Shown: one piece after another, positions 46,161-57,542 of the stretch
Layout of the letters: each line of letters opens with the position of its first letter
How positions within the stretch are numbered: the first letter of the stretch is position 1
Assembly: GCF_015223195.1 (NCBI RefSeq)
Contig: NZ_JADFUA010000001.1
Location: forward strand, 372,001-436,000
DNA: 64,000 bases
From: Chitinilyticum piscinae
GTDB taxonomy: Bacteria; Pseudomonadota; Gammaproteobacteria; Burkholderiales; Chitinibacteraceae
Direction of reading: 5' to 3'
Notes under the pieces: generated by a model
Database searches by the model: none
Told to the model about the DNA's origin: nothing
The model's input: only the letters and a program-made list of their open reading frames with translations
Made by a program: the position numbers and the translations under genes

Positions 46161-47570
46161 ATGCGTCTTTCTGTCTTGTGGCGGAGCCTGCCGCTACTGC
46201 TGCTGCTGGCGGGTTGCGCCACTGCCGCCGACATCAAATTCCAGAATGATACCCAGCCACCTATTGGCGACTTTTCCCATCCATTACTCAACAGGGAAAC
46301 ATATACCCTTGATAATGGTTTGCGTGTCGTGCTGCATCCCGACCATCGGGCGGCACGGGTGGAAACGCAGGTCTGGTATCGCGTCGGTGCGCTGGACGAA
46401 CCGCTGGGACAGACCGGGATTGCCCATGCGCTGGAACACATGATGTTCCGCGGCACCCGTGGCAAGCCGGGCGATGCCTTCTCCAAGCGCGTGCATGAGC
46501 TGGGCGGCAGTGAAAATGCCTTTACCACGGCTGACAACACCTACTATTTCATTCGTTTGCCCGCGCCTTCGCTGGCCGAAGCGCTGCAGCTCGAAGCCGA
46601 CCGCATGGCCAATCTCGAACTGCAGGACGCCGATTTCCGCACTGAAATCGAAGTCATCAAGGAAGAGCGCCGCCTGCGCTATGACAACAACCCGGCCATG
46701 CTGCTCAATGAGCAGCTTGATCGCAGTGTGTACGGCAACTCACGTCCCGGTATCGCGGTCATCGGCAGCATGAGCGATCTGGAAAGCCTCACGCCGCAGC
46801 AACTGCGCGATTGGTATCAACGCTGGTACACCCCGGCCAATGCCACTCTGGTCATCGGGGGTGATTTCGATCCCAAGACCGTAAAAGCACTGGTGCAGCA
46901 GTATTTCGGCAAGCTGGGGAAAAAAGCCCCACCGCAACGCCCGGAAGTGGCACTTCCGCAAGCGCGTACCACCAGCGAGCCACAACGCGTACAGCTGAAA
47001 ACCCCGTCCTACGCCAGCTATGTGACGCTGCGCTGGGCGCTGCCGCGCGACGTGCCGCCACGCGATATCGCCGCATTGCGCATCCTGGCCAGCATTCTGG
47101 CCAGCGAATACCAGACAACCTCGCTGGCTGAAGCCAGCAATGGTCTCGATTGCGACTTCAGCTGGCTGGGACGCGAGGCGCCGTCCTTCACCCTTTCCGC
47201 CACCAAGGCCCCCGATCGCAGCCTGGCCACGCTGGAAGGTGCACTGCGCAAGCAGGCCTGGCTGCTGCGCGGCTCGGGTCTGTACAAGGAAAACATGGAG
47301 CGTGCGCAACGACGGATGCTCACCGGGCAGATTTTCGAATACGACTCGCTGAGCAATACCGTTACCCATCTGGGGCTGCTGGGCAGCTTTGGCGTGACGC
47401 CCGAGCAATGGCTGGCCGATCTGCAGCTCACGCAGGAAGTCGGCCTGCCCGATCTGGAACGCGTCGCCACCCGCTACCTGACTGATGAAGCCCTGACGAT
47501 CGCGGTTCTGGATGCCCTGCCACCGGAAAAGAACCAGCCCCTGCAAGTGGAGATGAGCCATGGCCGCTAA
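46161..47570 (+). CDS. M16-family zinc peptidase, catalytic subunit
   Basis: 469 residues beginning MRLSVLWRSLPLLLLLAGCA, a signal peptide with lipobox LAGC (Cys19), so probably a periplasm-facing lipoprotein. The inverted zinc motif HALEH (H89, E92, H93) is intact, with the distal EVIKEERRLR supplying the third ligand. It has two homologous halves typical of M16B peptidases. The frame is open upstream, but the signal peptide fixes the start. It overlaps the next gene, its inactive partner, by 11 bases. Confidence 0.9.
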   Translation: MRLSVLWRSLPLLLLLAGCATAADIKFQNDTQPPIGDFSHPLLNRETYTLDNGLRVVLHPDHRAARVETQVWYRVGALDEPLGQTGIAHALEHMMFRGTRGKPGDAFSKRVHELGGSENAFTTADNTYYFIRLPAPSLAEALQLEADRMANLELQDADFRTEIEVIKEERRLRYDNNPAMLLNEQLDRSVYGNSRPGIAVIGSMSDLESLTPQQLRDWYQRWYTPANATLVIGGDFDPKTVKALVQQYFGKLGKKAPPQRPEVALPQARTTSEPQRVQLKTPSYASYVTLRWALPRDVPPRDIAALRILASILASEYQTTSLAEASNGLDCDFSWLGREAPSFTLSATKAPDRSLATLEGALRKQAWLLRGSGLYKENMERAQRRMLTGQIFEYDSLSNTVTHLGLLGSFGVTPEQWLADLQLTQEVGLPDLERVATRYLTDEALTIAVLDALPPEKNQPLQVEMSHGR

Positions 47571-48891
47571 ACCGATACTCCCCTTCGCCCTGCGCGGTCT
47601 GCTGACCATGGCGCTACTGGGCAGCAGCCTGGCCGCCCAGGCCTTTCCCAAGGTTGAACACTGGGTCACCGAGCTGGGCACGCGGGTGTATTACGTACCG
47701 CGCCACGATCTGCCCATGATCGATGTGCTGGTCGCTGTGGATGCCGGCGAAAGCCGCAGCCCGGCTGGCAAGGAAGGCATGGCGACCCTGGTGGCGGCAT
47801 CGATACTGGACAAGGAACTGCAGGACAACGAGCGCACACCACCCTACCAGCAGATCGCCAACTCGGGTAACCAGATCAGCATGGGTGCCGGACGTGACCG
47901 CGCGACCTTTTCGCTGCGCGTGGCCAGCCGCACCGGCAATGCACTGGCGGTGATCGATATCCTGAGCGAACAGCTGGGCGAGGCGAATTTCCCCAACTGG
48001 ATGCTGCGCTACCGGCGTGACTGGCTGATCCCGCAGCTGCCGCAAAGTGCCGCGAAAGCCAATGCGACCGCGCGGCTTGGCCAGGAACTGTTCGGCAACC
48101 ATCCCTATAGCCGCTCGGACCGCCGCGACGCCGATTCAGCCGATCGACCGGGCAGCTTCTCGATGCGCTCCTTCCACCGCGAATACTACCGCCCCGGCAA
48201 TATTTCGCTGACGCTGGTGGGCGACCTCAGCCGCGAGGAGGCCGAGAAAATTGCCAATCAGCTCACTCGCCGGCTGCCTCGCGGCGAACCGGCGGCCGCA
48301 CTGCCGGAATTCCAGCCGGCCGAGCGCACAAACAGCACCATCACCGTCGAACGTGCCGGCAGCCAGAGCCAGATTCTGCTGGGCATTCCGCTGGCCTTGC
48401 GCAGTACCGATCCCGACTATGCGGCACTGGTGCTGGGCAATTACATTCTGGGCGGCGGGGGGCAGCGCTCGCGCCTGATGCGGGAATTGCGGCTGAAAGA
48501 TGGGCTGACCTATGGCGTGTACAGCAGCCTGAGCATGCTGCGCCAGGGGGGCTCGATCACCATTTCGGCCAAGACCCGCAATGACCAGCGCGAGCAGTTC
48601 GTGCAGCGCCTGAATCAGGTTCTGGACGATTTCGCCCGGAACGGCCCGACTGCCGAAGAGTTTGCCGAATCCCGCAAACACCTGCTGCTGGATATGGCGC
48701 AGTGGGGCGATACCAACGCCGAATTGCTCGAGCTGGTCGGCGAGCTGGCCTACAAGGATCTGCCGCTGGATTTCTACGACCGCCTCAAGCAGCAGATTGC
48801 CGCACTGGATGCCTCGCAGGTTCAGGCGGCCTGGAATCGGCAGGTGCGGCCCGCGACCCAGCTTACGGTCATTCAGGGGCCGAAGGACTAA
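47560..48891 (+). CDS. M16-family peptidase-like protein, non-catalytic subunit
   Basis: 443 residues with a signal peptide (LLTMALLGSSLAAQA) cleaved near residue 27. It has the M16 fold, with YYVPRHDLPMIDVLVAVDAG at the start and LRLKDGLTYGVYSS in the second half. Where HxxEH should be it reads SPAGKEGMATLV, so it lacks the zinc site. Paired active and inactive M16B subunits form heterodimers in other bacteria, which the 11-base overlap suggests here. The substrate is unknown. Confidence 0.88.
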   Translation: MAAKPILPFALRGLLTMALLGSSLAAQAFPKVEHWVTELGTRVYYVPRHDLPMIDVLVAVDAGESRSPAGKEGMATLVAASILDKELQDNERTPPYQQIANSGNQISMGAGRDRATFSLRVASRTGNALAVIDILSEQLGEANFPNWMLRYRRDWLIPQLPQSAAKANATARLGQELFGNHPYSRSDRRDADSADRPGSFSMRSFHREYYRPGNISLTLVGDLSREEAEKIANQLTRRLPRGEPAAALPEFQPAERTNSTITVERAGSQSQILLGIPLALRSTDPDYAALVLGNYILGGGGQRSRLMRELRLKDGLTYGVYSSLSMLRQGGSITISAKTRNDQREQFVQRLNQVLDDFARNGPTAEEFAESRKHLLLDMAQWGDTNAELLELVGELAYKDLPLDFYDRLKQQIAALDASQVQAAWNRQVRPATQLTVIQGPKD

Positions 48892-48897
48892 CACGGC

Positions 48898-50016
48898 ATG
48901 AGCGCCTCACGCTGGCTGGTCTCGCCGCGCTTTGATCTGGCCTGGTTCATTGCGCCGCTATTCCTGCCAGCGCTGCTGGTACTGGTCTTCCCGGAACTGG
49001 TGGCGCACGCGGCCAGCCAGCCCGACTGGGTCTGGCTGCTGCTGATCGTCGGGGTCGACGTCGGGCACGTGTGGTCCACCGTTTTCCGTACCTACCTCGA
49101 TCGCGAAGAGTTTGCCGCCCGGCGCTCGCTTTACCTCTGGGCGCCGCTGCTGGGGCTGGCGGGGGGCTGCCTGCTCTACAGCCTGGGTGCCATGGTGTTC
49201 TGGCGCACGCTCGCCTATCTGGCGATTTTCCATTTCGTACGCCAGCAGTACGGATTTTTCATGCTCTACCGCCGCGGCGAGCAGGTCAGCCCGGGCGTGC
49301 TGCGCCAGGAAAAGGCACTGATCTACCTGAGCACGCTGTGGCCGCTGCTGTACTGGCATGCACAGGGCCGCAGCTTCAACTGGTTCGTAGCCGGCGACGT
49401 ATATCGCTGGAACCTCGATATTCCCTTGCTTCTCACCGGTATCCTCTATGGGGTATTGGCAGCACTGCAGCTGTGGCGCCTTGTCCGCCAGTGGCATGCC
49501 GGCAGCGGCATCAACTGGCCCAAGCAATTGTGGCTGACCGGCACGGCGCTGAGCTGGGGTGTCGGCATCGTGCTGTTCGACAACGATCTGGCCTTTACCG
49601 CGACCAATGTACTCTCGCACGGCATTCCCTATCTGGCCCTGGTGTGGCTGTACGGCAACCGGCAGGAAGCCATCACTCCGCCGGTACACCGTTACCGCTG
49701 GCCGGCGCTGCGCCTGCTGTTCCGCCCGGCCGGCGCACTGCTGCTGATCGCCCTGGTGTATGCGCTGGGCTGGGGCGAGGAGGCGCTGTGGGATAGGCTG
49801 GTCTGGCGCGAGCACCCCGAGATCTTTGCCGCTCTGGATCTGTGGCTGCGCCCGGCAGCGGAGGACATGCTGGTCTGGCTGGTGCCGCTGCTGGCCCTGC
49901 CACAGCTCACCCACTACCTGCTTGACGCGGTGATCTGGCGCCTGCATGCCCCGGGAACCGTCTGGGCGCGGGTATTGCTGCCGTCAGGCGGACGGGCACC
50001 GGCGGCACGCGAGTAA
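48898..50016 (+). CDS. Polytopic membrane protein with conserved histidines, unknown
   Basis: 372 residues with about nine hydrophobic helices. Polar residues lie at helix ends: DVGHVWSTVFRTYLD near residue 58, IFHFVRQQYGFFMLYRRG near residue 110, LSHGIPYLALVW near residue 240 and LPQLTHYLLDAVIWRL near residue 340. His and Asp in membrane helices could bind a metal, as in Brp/Blh-like carotenoid oxygenases, but I cannot show that relationship. It starts six bases after the M16 partner, so it is probably part of that operon. Confidence 0.7.
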   Translation: MSASRWLVSPRFDLAWFIAPLFLPALLVLVFPELVAHAASQPDWVWLLLIVGVDVGHVWSTVFRTYLDREEFAARRSLYLWAPLLGLAGGCLLYSLGAMVFWRTLAYLAIFHFVRQQYGFFMLYRRGEQVSPGVLRQEKALIYLSTLWPLLYWHAQGRSFNWFVAGDVYRWNLDIPLLLTGILYGVLAALQLWRLVRQWHAGSGINWPKQLWLTGTALSWGVGIVLFDNDLAFTATNVLSHGIPYLALVWLYGNRQEAITPPVHRYRWPALRLLFRPAGALLLIALVYALGWGEEALWDRLVWREHPEIFAALDLWLRPAAEDMLVWLVPLLALPQLTHYLLDAVIWRLHAPGTVWARVLLPSGGRAPAARE

Positions 50017-50067
50017 GGCATCCGGCGTGGTCTAGCGTGGCAGTACACATTCCGTGGGAGGACTGCC

Positions 50068-50865
50068 ATGTCTCGTCTGCTTGCCCTGCTACCGCTCCTG
50101 CTCAGTACCACCCTGCTGGCCGGCCCCGGCCCTGATTGTCCGCCTGCTCCGGTCAGCGCCGGGCTGTACGAATACGGCATGCTGTATCACGATGGTCGCG
50201 GCATCGACAAGGACGTGATCGAAGAACTGGTGCGCCGCAGCGGCTGCAAGCTGGAGCTGAAAGTCTTGCCGCGCGCCCAGATCTGGCAGGAGCTGGCCGC
50301 CGGCGAACTGATGCTCACCGGCTCAGCGCTGCGTACACCGGAGCGCGAGCGCTTCGCGCTGTTCAGCAGCCCGTACACCCTGAGCAAAAACTACGCGATT
50401 CTGCCGCGCCAGATCGCCAGCCAGCTGCGCAATTCCGCCCAGTTTCTTGCCAACCCGCAATGGCGCTGGGGTGTGGTGCAATCCTACAAGCACGGTGAGC
50501 ATTACGATGATTTTCTCGCCACGCTGCGCGCCCGGGGAAGGGTTGTCGATGTCGCCGACAGTGAAGCACTGTTCCAGTTGCTGGGTAGCGGCAAGGTGCA
50601 GGGTGTACTGGCACAACCGGTCACCTACGGCTTCTACCTCAACCGCCTGCCAGCCCCGACCGATTTCGTTGCCCGCGACTGGGATCCGCAGGATCGTGGC
50701 CTCAATGGGCATCTCGTATTCTCGAAAAAGCACTTCAGCGAAGCCGACCTGCGCGGCTGGGACTACCTGCTGCGGGAAATGCGCCACGACGGGACACTGG
50801 AGCGCATCTACCGCCGCTATCTGCCGCAGGCCGAAGCGCGACGCATGGTGCCGCGCGACGACTGA
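50068..50865 (+). CDS. Periplasmic solute-binding-like protein (family 3 type)
   Basis: 265 residues: signal peptide to about residue 18, then a two-lobe binding fold resembling SBP family 3. Supporting stretches are ELKVLPRAQIWQELAAGELM, FALFSSPYTLSKNYAILPR and LLREMRHDGTLERIYRRYLP, the last being the usual C-terminal helix. There is no transporter gene beside it, so it may be a lone sensor or binding protein. GGAGG precedes the ATG. Confidence 0.8.
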   Translation: MSRLLALLPLLLSTTLLAGPGPDCPPAPVSAGLYEYGMLYHDGRGIDKDVIEELVRRSGCKLELKVLPRAQIWQELAAGELMLTGSALRTPERERFALFSSPYTLSKNYAILPRQIASQLRNSAQFLANPQWRWGVVQSYKHGEHYDDFLATLRARGRVVDVADSEALFQLLGSGKVQGVLAQPVTYGFYLNRLPAPTDFVARDWDPQDRGLNGHLVFSKKHFSEADLRGWDYLLREMRHDGTLERIYRRYLPQAEARRMVPRDD

Positions 50866-50934
50866 TTGCCGCTCGCCAGCAAGGCCGCCGATGAAACTGC
50901 TACACTGCCGGCTTCCTGCAATCCGGCACCCCCC

Positions 50935-51471
50935 ATGGCCCTCAAAGCAACCGTCCACAAAGCCGAGCTGACCATCTCCGACATGGATCGCGGCTATTAC
51001 GCCACCCACCATCTGACCCTCGCCCGCCATCCGTCCGAAACCGACGAGCGCATGATGCTACGCCTGCTGGCCTTTGCCCGCCATGCCAGCGAAACACTGG
51101 AATTCGGTCGCGGCATCAGCGATGAAGACGAACCGGCGCTGTGGCAGAAAACGCTGACCGACGATATCGAGCTGTGGATCGACCTCGGCCAGCCCGAGGA
51201 AAAGCGCGTGCGCCACGCTTGCCAGCGTGCCGGCGAGGTCTGGATCTACACCTATGGCAACCGGGTGGCCGAGACCTGGTGGAAAAAGATCGAGGGCCAG
51301 GTCTGCCGCTTCGACAACCTGCATGTCGCCGAAATCACGCTCGAGACCCTGGCCGAACTGGGGCAGCTGGCCGAGCGCACCATGCGACTGAATGTCACCA
51401 TCCAGGATGGCGAGCTCTGGCTGGCGAGCGACACGCAATCCGTGCAGTGTCGCCTGCAGATGCTCAAATAA
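50935..51471 (+). CDS. yaeQ: YaeQ family protein
   Basis: 178 residues matching YaeQ: MALKATVHKAELTISDMDRG, FARHASETLEFGRGISDEDE, EVWIYTYGNRVAETWW. The fold is a PD-(D/E)xK nuclease relative with unknown role; older work linked E. coli YaeQ to RfaH suppression. The frame is open upstream, but the family start is at 50935. A 49-bp repeat begins directly after its stop. Confidence 0.93.
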   Translation: MALKATVHKAELTISDMDRGYYATHHLTLARHPSETDERMMLRLLAFARHASETLEFGRGISDEDEPALWQKTLTDDIELWIDLGQPEEKRVRHACQRAGEVWIYTYGNRVAETWWKKIEGQVCRFDNLHVAEITLETLAELGQLAERTMRLNVTIQDGELWLASDTQSVQCRLQMLK

Positions 51472-51520
51472 GGGTATCGGCTTAAAGCCTATTATTTTAA
51501 ATATTCCTGGGAATATACCC
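51472..51520. repeat. 49-bp palindromic element, copy B
   Basis: GGGTAT (51472-51477) and ATACCC (51515-51520) bound an AT-rich core. It is exactly 49 bases long and abuts the yaeQ TAA. Confidence 0.7.
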
Positions 51521-51623
51521 AGGCATGTAACTCGAGAAAGCCCGGGCATGCCGGCCAGCTGCCGTGTTTGCTTTTCGTCAGCGGCCTCCCGATACTGAGA
51601 CATTATCGCTCCCGGATGCTGCA

Positions 51624-52424
51624 ATGGCGCTCACCCGTCTGCTAAGCATGCTGCTGCCCCTGTTCGCGGCCACCGGCACGGCAGCCGCAGCCTGCAGTGT
51701 CGATGCCGCTTATCCTGCGGTGCAGGTGCAAGGGCTGCTGACCCCGCAGCCGCAGCGCCAGCTGGTCAGTCTGCACCAGCGCCTGGGCGAACTCAGCGGC
51801 TGCACCATCCGCATTGTCGACTACCCGCTAGCCCGCCTGTGGCATACCTATGAACTGGGTGATCTGCCACTGGTCATCGGCGCCATCCGCGCGCCGGACC
51901 GGGATGCCCACGGGCAGTTCTACCCGATGCTGCAGGTGCAGGTCGTGCTGATCGGTCGTGCCAGCTCTCCCGCCATGACCTCTGCCGGACTGCTGGCGTC
52001 CCCCACCGCCCGCCTGGGTGTGCAGCGCGGCTCGCGCAGCACGCCAGCTGGCGAAAAGCTGCGGGCGGCCATGGAGAGCAAGGGACAGCTTGATTATTCG
52101 GTCGACAGCGTCCAGCTTCTGCGCAAATTGCAGCTCGACCGTACCCAGGCTGTGCTGTCCTACAGCATCCTGTTTGCCATGTTCACAGCCGACCGGCTGA
52201 CCGATGGCCTGAAAGCACAACCGGCACCGGAGCTGGGCACCGCAGAGGCCGGCATCTATCTCAACGCCAGCAAACTCGATGCCCGCGATGCCGAAGCCTT
52301 GCGTCGCGGAATGCAGCAACTGCAGCAGGAGCACTATCTGGCCCGCGTGCTGCAGGGCAAACTCGACCGGGCGCTCATCGTTCCCCTGCCTGCTACCCAG
52401 CCAGCACACAAGCCGCGCAAATAG
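51624..52424 (+). CDS. Periplasmic solute-binding-like protein, divergent
   Basis: 266 residues: signal peptide MALTRLLSMLLPLFAATGTA, then a mature part with the same plan as the gene at 50068 (GCTIRIVDYPLARLWHTYEL for the first lobe, DRTQAVLSYSILFAMFTADR for the second). It seems to be a diverged relative of that protein. Both flank yaeQ. An upstream in-frame start at 51564 is less likely because it would bury the signal peptide. The ligand is unknown. Confidence 0.72.
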   Translation: MALTRLLSMLLPLFAATGTAAAACSVDAAYPAVQVQGLLTPQPQRQLVSLHQRLGELSGCTIRIVDYPLARLWHTYELGDLPLVIGAIRAPDRDAHGQFYPMLQVQVVLIGRASSPAMTSAGLLASPTARLGVQRGSRSTPAGEKLRAAMESKGQLDYSVDSVQLLRKLQLDRTQAVLSYSILFAMFTADRLTDGLKAQPAPELGTAEAGIYLNASKLDARDAEALRRGMQQLQQEHYLARVLQGKLDRALIVPLPATQPAHKPRK

Positions 52425-52465
52425 CCCTAAAAGCCCAAGGCCTATCCCTATGAAATATCAGGGAT
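52425..52465. repeat. Fifth, partial element of the 49-bp family (copy C)
   Basis: Read on the minus strand from 52449, GGGATAGGCCTTGGGCTTTT resembles the first half of copy A. A local hairpin ATCCCT (52444-52449) / AGGGAT (52460-52465) is present. It begins at the stop codon of the binding-protein gene. The ends do not match the consensus, so this copy is degenerate. Confidence 0.4.
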
Positions 52466-52523
52466 TTTTGAATTCTTACCGCAAATCTGCGACAATGCGC
52501 GATTAGCCCCGCTCATCGTGCTC

Positions 52524-54767
<2,244 letters not shown>

Positions 54768-54769
54768 CA

Positions 54770-54818
54770 TGGTATTAGTCTGAATTCAATGCCATATAAA
54801 GCATTCGGGCACATACCC
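54770..54818. repeat. 49-bp palindromic element, copy D
   Basis: Starts TGGTAT (54770-54775) and ends ATACCC (54813-54818), 49 bases. It begins two bases after the ygiQ TAG, in the gap between convergent genes, and may terminate both. Confidence 0.65.
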
Positions 54819-54835
54819 TAAACTGTATCTTGAGA

Positions 54836-56131
54836 TCACCCCTCTCGCGCCTGAGACCAGCCTAACAACTGGCACAGCTCGCCCAGCACCTGCTGTTCGC
54901 TCGCCGAGAGCTGGGCGCAGCGCAAGGCGGTACGCATGCCCAGCTCGCGCAGGCGCCAGTTCAGCTCGTCCAGAATGCCGCGGATTTCCTGCGCCAGCGC
55001 CACTGGTGCCGCGTCACCGAGCAGCAGGGCATCACAGACCTCCAGATCCAGCCCGGTACTGGAAAAAGCCCGCTGGATGATCTGGAACTGCCGCGACGTC
55101 TCCGCAACCAGCTGGCGCATTTCGCGCGTTCCGGCCACATCTTCGCAGTGATGCAGCAACAGCACGATTTCACCGATCCGGTGCAGCAGGCGGTGGGTAT
55201 CCTCCGCCAGTTGTGCCGGTAATGCCTGAGCCTCGTCAGGCTGCGCAGCGATGCTGATTTCCTGCAGGATCAAGGCCACCAGCGCCGGCTCGTATTCCCC
55301 GGCGATGATGCGCAGCGCCAGCCCGATGCGCGGCAGGCTGGCTCCCTGCTGCAAGGCAAGGCTGACCAGCATGTGGCTGATCGAGGCAACCTTGCCGGCA
55401 AACGAAATCGCATCACCCTGCAGGCCGCGCGGAAAGCCACAGCCATTGCAGCGCTCGTGGTGCTCCTCGATCGCGCGGGCAACACGCTCGGGCAATTCGC
55501 CCAACTCGCGCACCACACGGCCGCCCAGCACCGGATGCACCAGCACATGCCGCCATTCTTCCGGCGACAGCGGCCGGCGCGGGTTCAGCAGTTGCGGGTC
55601 GATATACAGCTCGCCGACATCCTGCAGCAGCGTGGCAAGGCCCGTTAGCCGGATGTCCTCGACACTGCAGCCCTTGCGCAGGCACAGCTCGATGGCAATC
55701 CCGGCCTTCAGCGCCGCATGCGCGAGCGGATGCGGCCCTTCATGCTGCAGCAGGGCCAACTGCAGCGTCGCGGCGGGGCCCTGCCGGATCTGCGCGGATA
55801 GTTCATCCAGTAACGCGATCGCCCCCGGACCGAGCAAGCCGCGCAAGCCGGGAACCTGATCCAGCAAACTGCAGGCCAGCTGGCCCAGCGGCGGCGGTTC
55901 GGCATCGACCGCCATGCAACGCTCCAGCGGCTTGCGCAATTTGTGCTGCAGCAGCCGCTCCTGCAGTTTTTCATCGATACGGCTGCCCTTGCTGACCAGC
56001 TTCACCCCCGTGGCACTGTAGACGTCCTCGCTGGCCGCCACCGGGACGGTGTCGCCCAGCGCCACCAGTTTGGCCAGCAGATGCGGGTTGGGGCTGTGTT
56101 CCTGCACAGCGGGAGCAATGAGTTCTGCCAA
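54836..56131 (-). CDS. Degenerate HD-GYP-like signalling protein
   Basis: 431 residues. The middle part follows the HD-GYP plan: GLATLLQDVGELYID stands where LLHDIGKL is usual, so the first metal His is Gln170 beside Asp171. VLVHPVLGG (H199) and EEHHERCNGCGFPRGL (GFP in place of GYP) follow. Loss of the His suggests no or altered phosphodiesterase activity, with c-di-GMP sensing or scaffolding instead. This is inference. The N-terminal 120 residues are of unknown fold. The next gene on the same strand is a REC-domain regulator. Confidence 0.78.
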   Translation of the reverse strand: MAELIAPAVQEHSPNPHLLAKLVALGDTVPVAASEDVYSATGVKLVSKGSRIDEKLQERLLQHKLRKPLERCMAVDAEPPPLGQLACSLLDQVPGLRGLLGPGAIALLDELSAQIRQGPAATLQLALLQHEGPHPLAHAALKAGIAIELCLRKGCSVEDIRLTGLATLLQDVGELYIDPQLLNPRRPLSPEEWRHVLVHPVLGGRVVRELGELPERVARAIEEHHERCNGCGFPRGLQGDAISFAGKVASISHMLVSLALQQGASLPRIGLALRIIAGEYEPALVALILQEISIAAQPDEAQALPAQLAEDTHRLLHRIGEIVLLLHHCEDVAGTREMRQLVAETSRQFQIIQRAFSSTGLDLEVCDALLLGDAAPVALAQEIRGILDELNWRLRELGMRTALRCAQLSASEQQVLGELCQLLGWSQAREG

Positions 56132-56240
56132 GACGGCGCTCCATTCAGTCGCGGCAGTCCCCGCGCCAGCCCCCCGCCTCGTAGCAGAACGGCGATGCCA
56201 AGGCGGTCAGTGCCGGGGGTGAGCCACAAGATACAGTCAC

Positions 56241-56289
56241 GGGTATTGCTGCGTAAATCCTATTGAAAAAAGAACTCAGCGACATACCC
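56241..56289. repeat. 49-bp palindromic element, copy E
   Basis: GGGTATT (56241-56247) and ATACCC (56284-56289), 49 bases. It begins two bases after the stop of the minus-strand response regulator gene and lies upstream of the HD-GYP-like gene. Confidence 0.68.
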
Positions 56290-56291
56290 TA

Positions 56292-57431
56292 TCAGGATGA
56301 CGCGGCCTGCTGCAGATCGCGCACGATGCGGCTGAGCTTGTCCTGCAAATCGGCCTCATCGCCATAAGTCGCCGCCACCCGCTCCCAGGCCTCGCGGACG
56401 ATGTTGAGCAGGTTTTGCTCCTGGCGATCCGACAGCCCGAAGGCCGACAGTGACTCTTCCAGACGCAGCATGGTCTCGTTGAAAATCATCGTGCGGTTCG
56501 CCTTGCCTTCACGCTGCTGGTTATCGATTTCCAGCAAGGCACCTGTGAGTGACTGGATGGTGTTCACAATGGCAACCTTGCGCTGTACCGACAGCAGCGA
56601 GGCCTTCACCTTCAGCGCCTCCAGCCGGGTTTCGGCCGCCTCGGTGAGAATCGCCAGATGATCCCGCAGCCGCCCGCAGCGATCTTCGTCGTCCAGCGGC
56701 ATATTGCTGACCATCAGCTTGATATTGGGGAAATTCAGCGCCAGCCGCCGGCTGAACTGCTGGATGCGCCCCATGCTGGCCACATGTTGCAGCACCGAAC
56801 GTTCGACATCGGTCGCCGGCCCCTTGCGGTTCAGCGTAACCGTTTCATCGTTGCCTGCCAGCGCGACCGCGCCTTCCAGTTCGAATTGCCCCAGAGCCAG
56901 CATGATCTGCTCGCCCAGATCGCGGGTGGTTTCGCACAGGTTGAACTGCTTGATCGACTCCATGACCAGCCCGGTTTCGCTCATGCTGCTCATGGCGGTA
57001 AAAGCCGTGCTGGTCGCGTAGCTAATCTGCTCCTGCAGCGCCTTGCGTTCGCGCTGGGTTTCCAGCATGTGCGCGACCTTGGCGCGCAGCGCCTTGGGAT
57101 CGATGGGCTTGGTGATGTAGCCATCGCCACCGACATCGTAGGCCTTCAGCAATTCATCCTTGTTTTCGGCGGCCGACATCAGCATCACCGGGATCTCGTT
57201 CAGCTCGAAATCGGCATGCAGTGCTTCGCACAGCTCGAAGCCGCCCATTTTGGGCATCTGGATATCGACGATCATGCCATCCGGGCGCAATTCGCGTGCC
57301 CGCGCCAGGCCGGCTTCGCCATCGGTGGCCACTTCGACCCGGTAGCTCTCAGCCAGCAGTCGGGACACCACCTGGCGGATGATGGCGTCGTCATCAACGA
57401 TCAGGATCAGTGCTTGCTCATTGGTACTCAT
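56292..57431 (-). CDS. Response regulator with REC domain and uncharacterised output
   Basis: 379 residues from the second ATG (a first ATG at 57440 is almost touching the AGGGG ribosome site). REC domain: LIVDDDAIIR acidic pocket, phospho-acceptor Asp56 in MIVDIQMPKMGG, and the conserved Lys in YITKP. A linker helix (VAHMLETQRERKALQEQISY) leads to about 250 residues without a DNA-binding motif, mostly helical (LGEQIMLALGQFELEGAVAL). It may act by protein contact. No histidine kinase is adjacent. It is transcribed toward the HD-GYP-like gene. Confidence 0.83.
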   Translation of the reverse strand: MSTNEQALILIVDDDAIIRQVVSRLLAESYRVEVATDGEAGLARARELRPDGMIVDIQMPKMGGFELCEALHADFELNEIPVMLMSAAENKDELLKAYDVGGDGYITKPIDPKALRAKVAHMLETQRERKALQEQISYATSTAFTAMSSMSETGLVMESIKQFNLCETTRDLGEQIMLALGQFELEGAVALAGNDETVTLNRKGPATDVERSVLQHVASMGRIQQFSRRLALNFPNIKLMVSNMPLDDEDRCGRLRDHLAILTEAAETRLEALKVKASLLSVQRKVAIVNTIQSLTGALLEIDNQQREGKANRTMIFNETMLRLEESLSAFGLSDRQEQNLLNIVREAWERVAATYGDEADLQDKLSRIVRDLQQAASS

Positions 57432-57542
57432 ATCGTGCATGCCCCTGCAGTAAACTATGCGGCCCTTGCTGGCCGCTCATCCAGTCTATGCAAGAAAGCC
57501 GACGCTTGCCGGATGAAACCGTGCCGAATACCCGGAGCCACC

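Noticed and set aside
56658-57542. Upstream extension of the small plus-strand gene at 57543
   Set aside because: The extra 295 codons are antisense to the REC-domain regulator. The ATG at 57543 gives a compact protein with normal composition.
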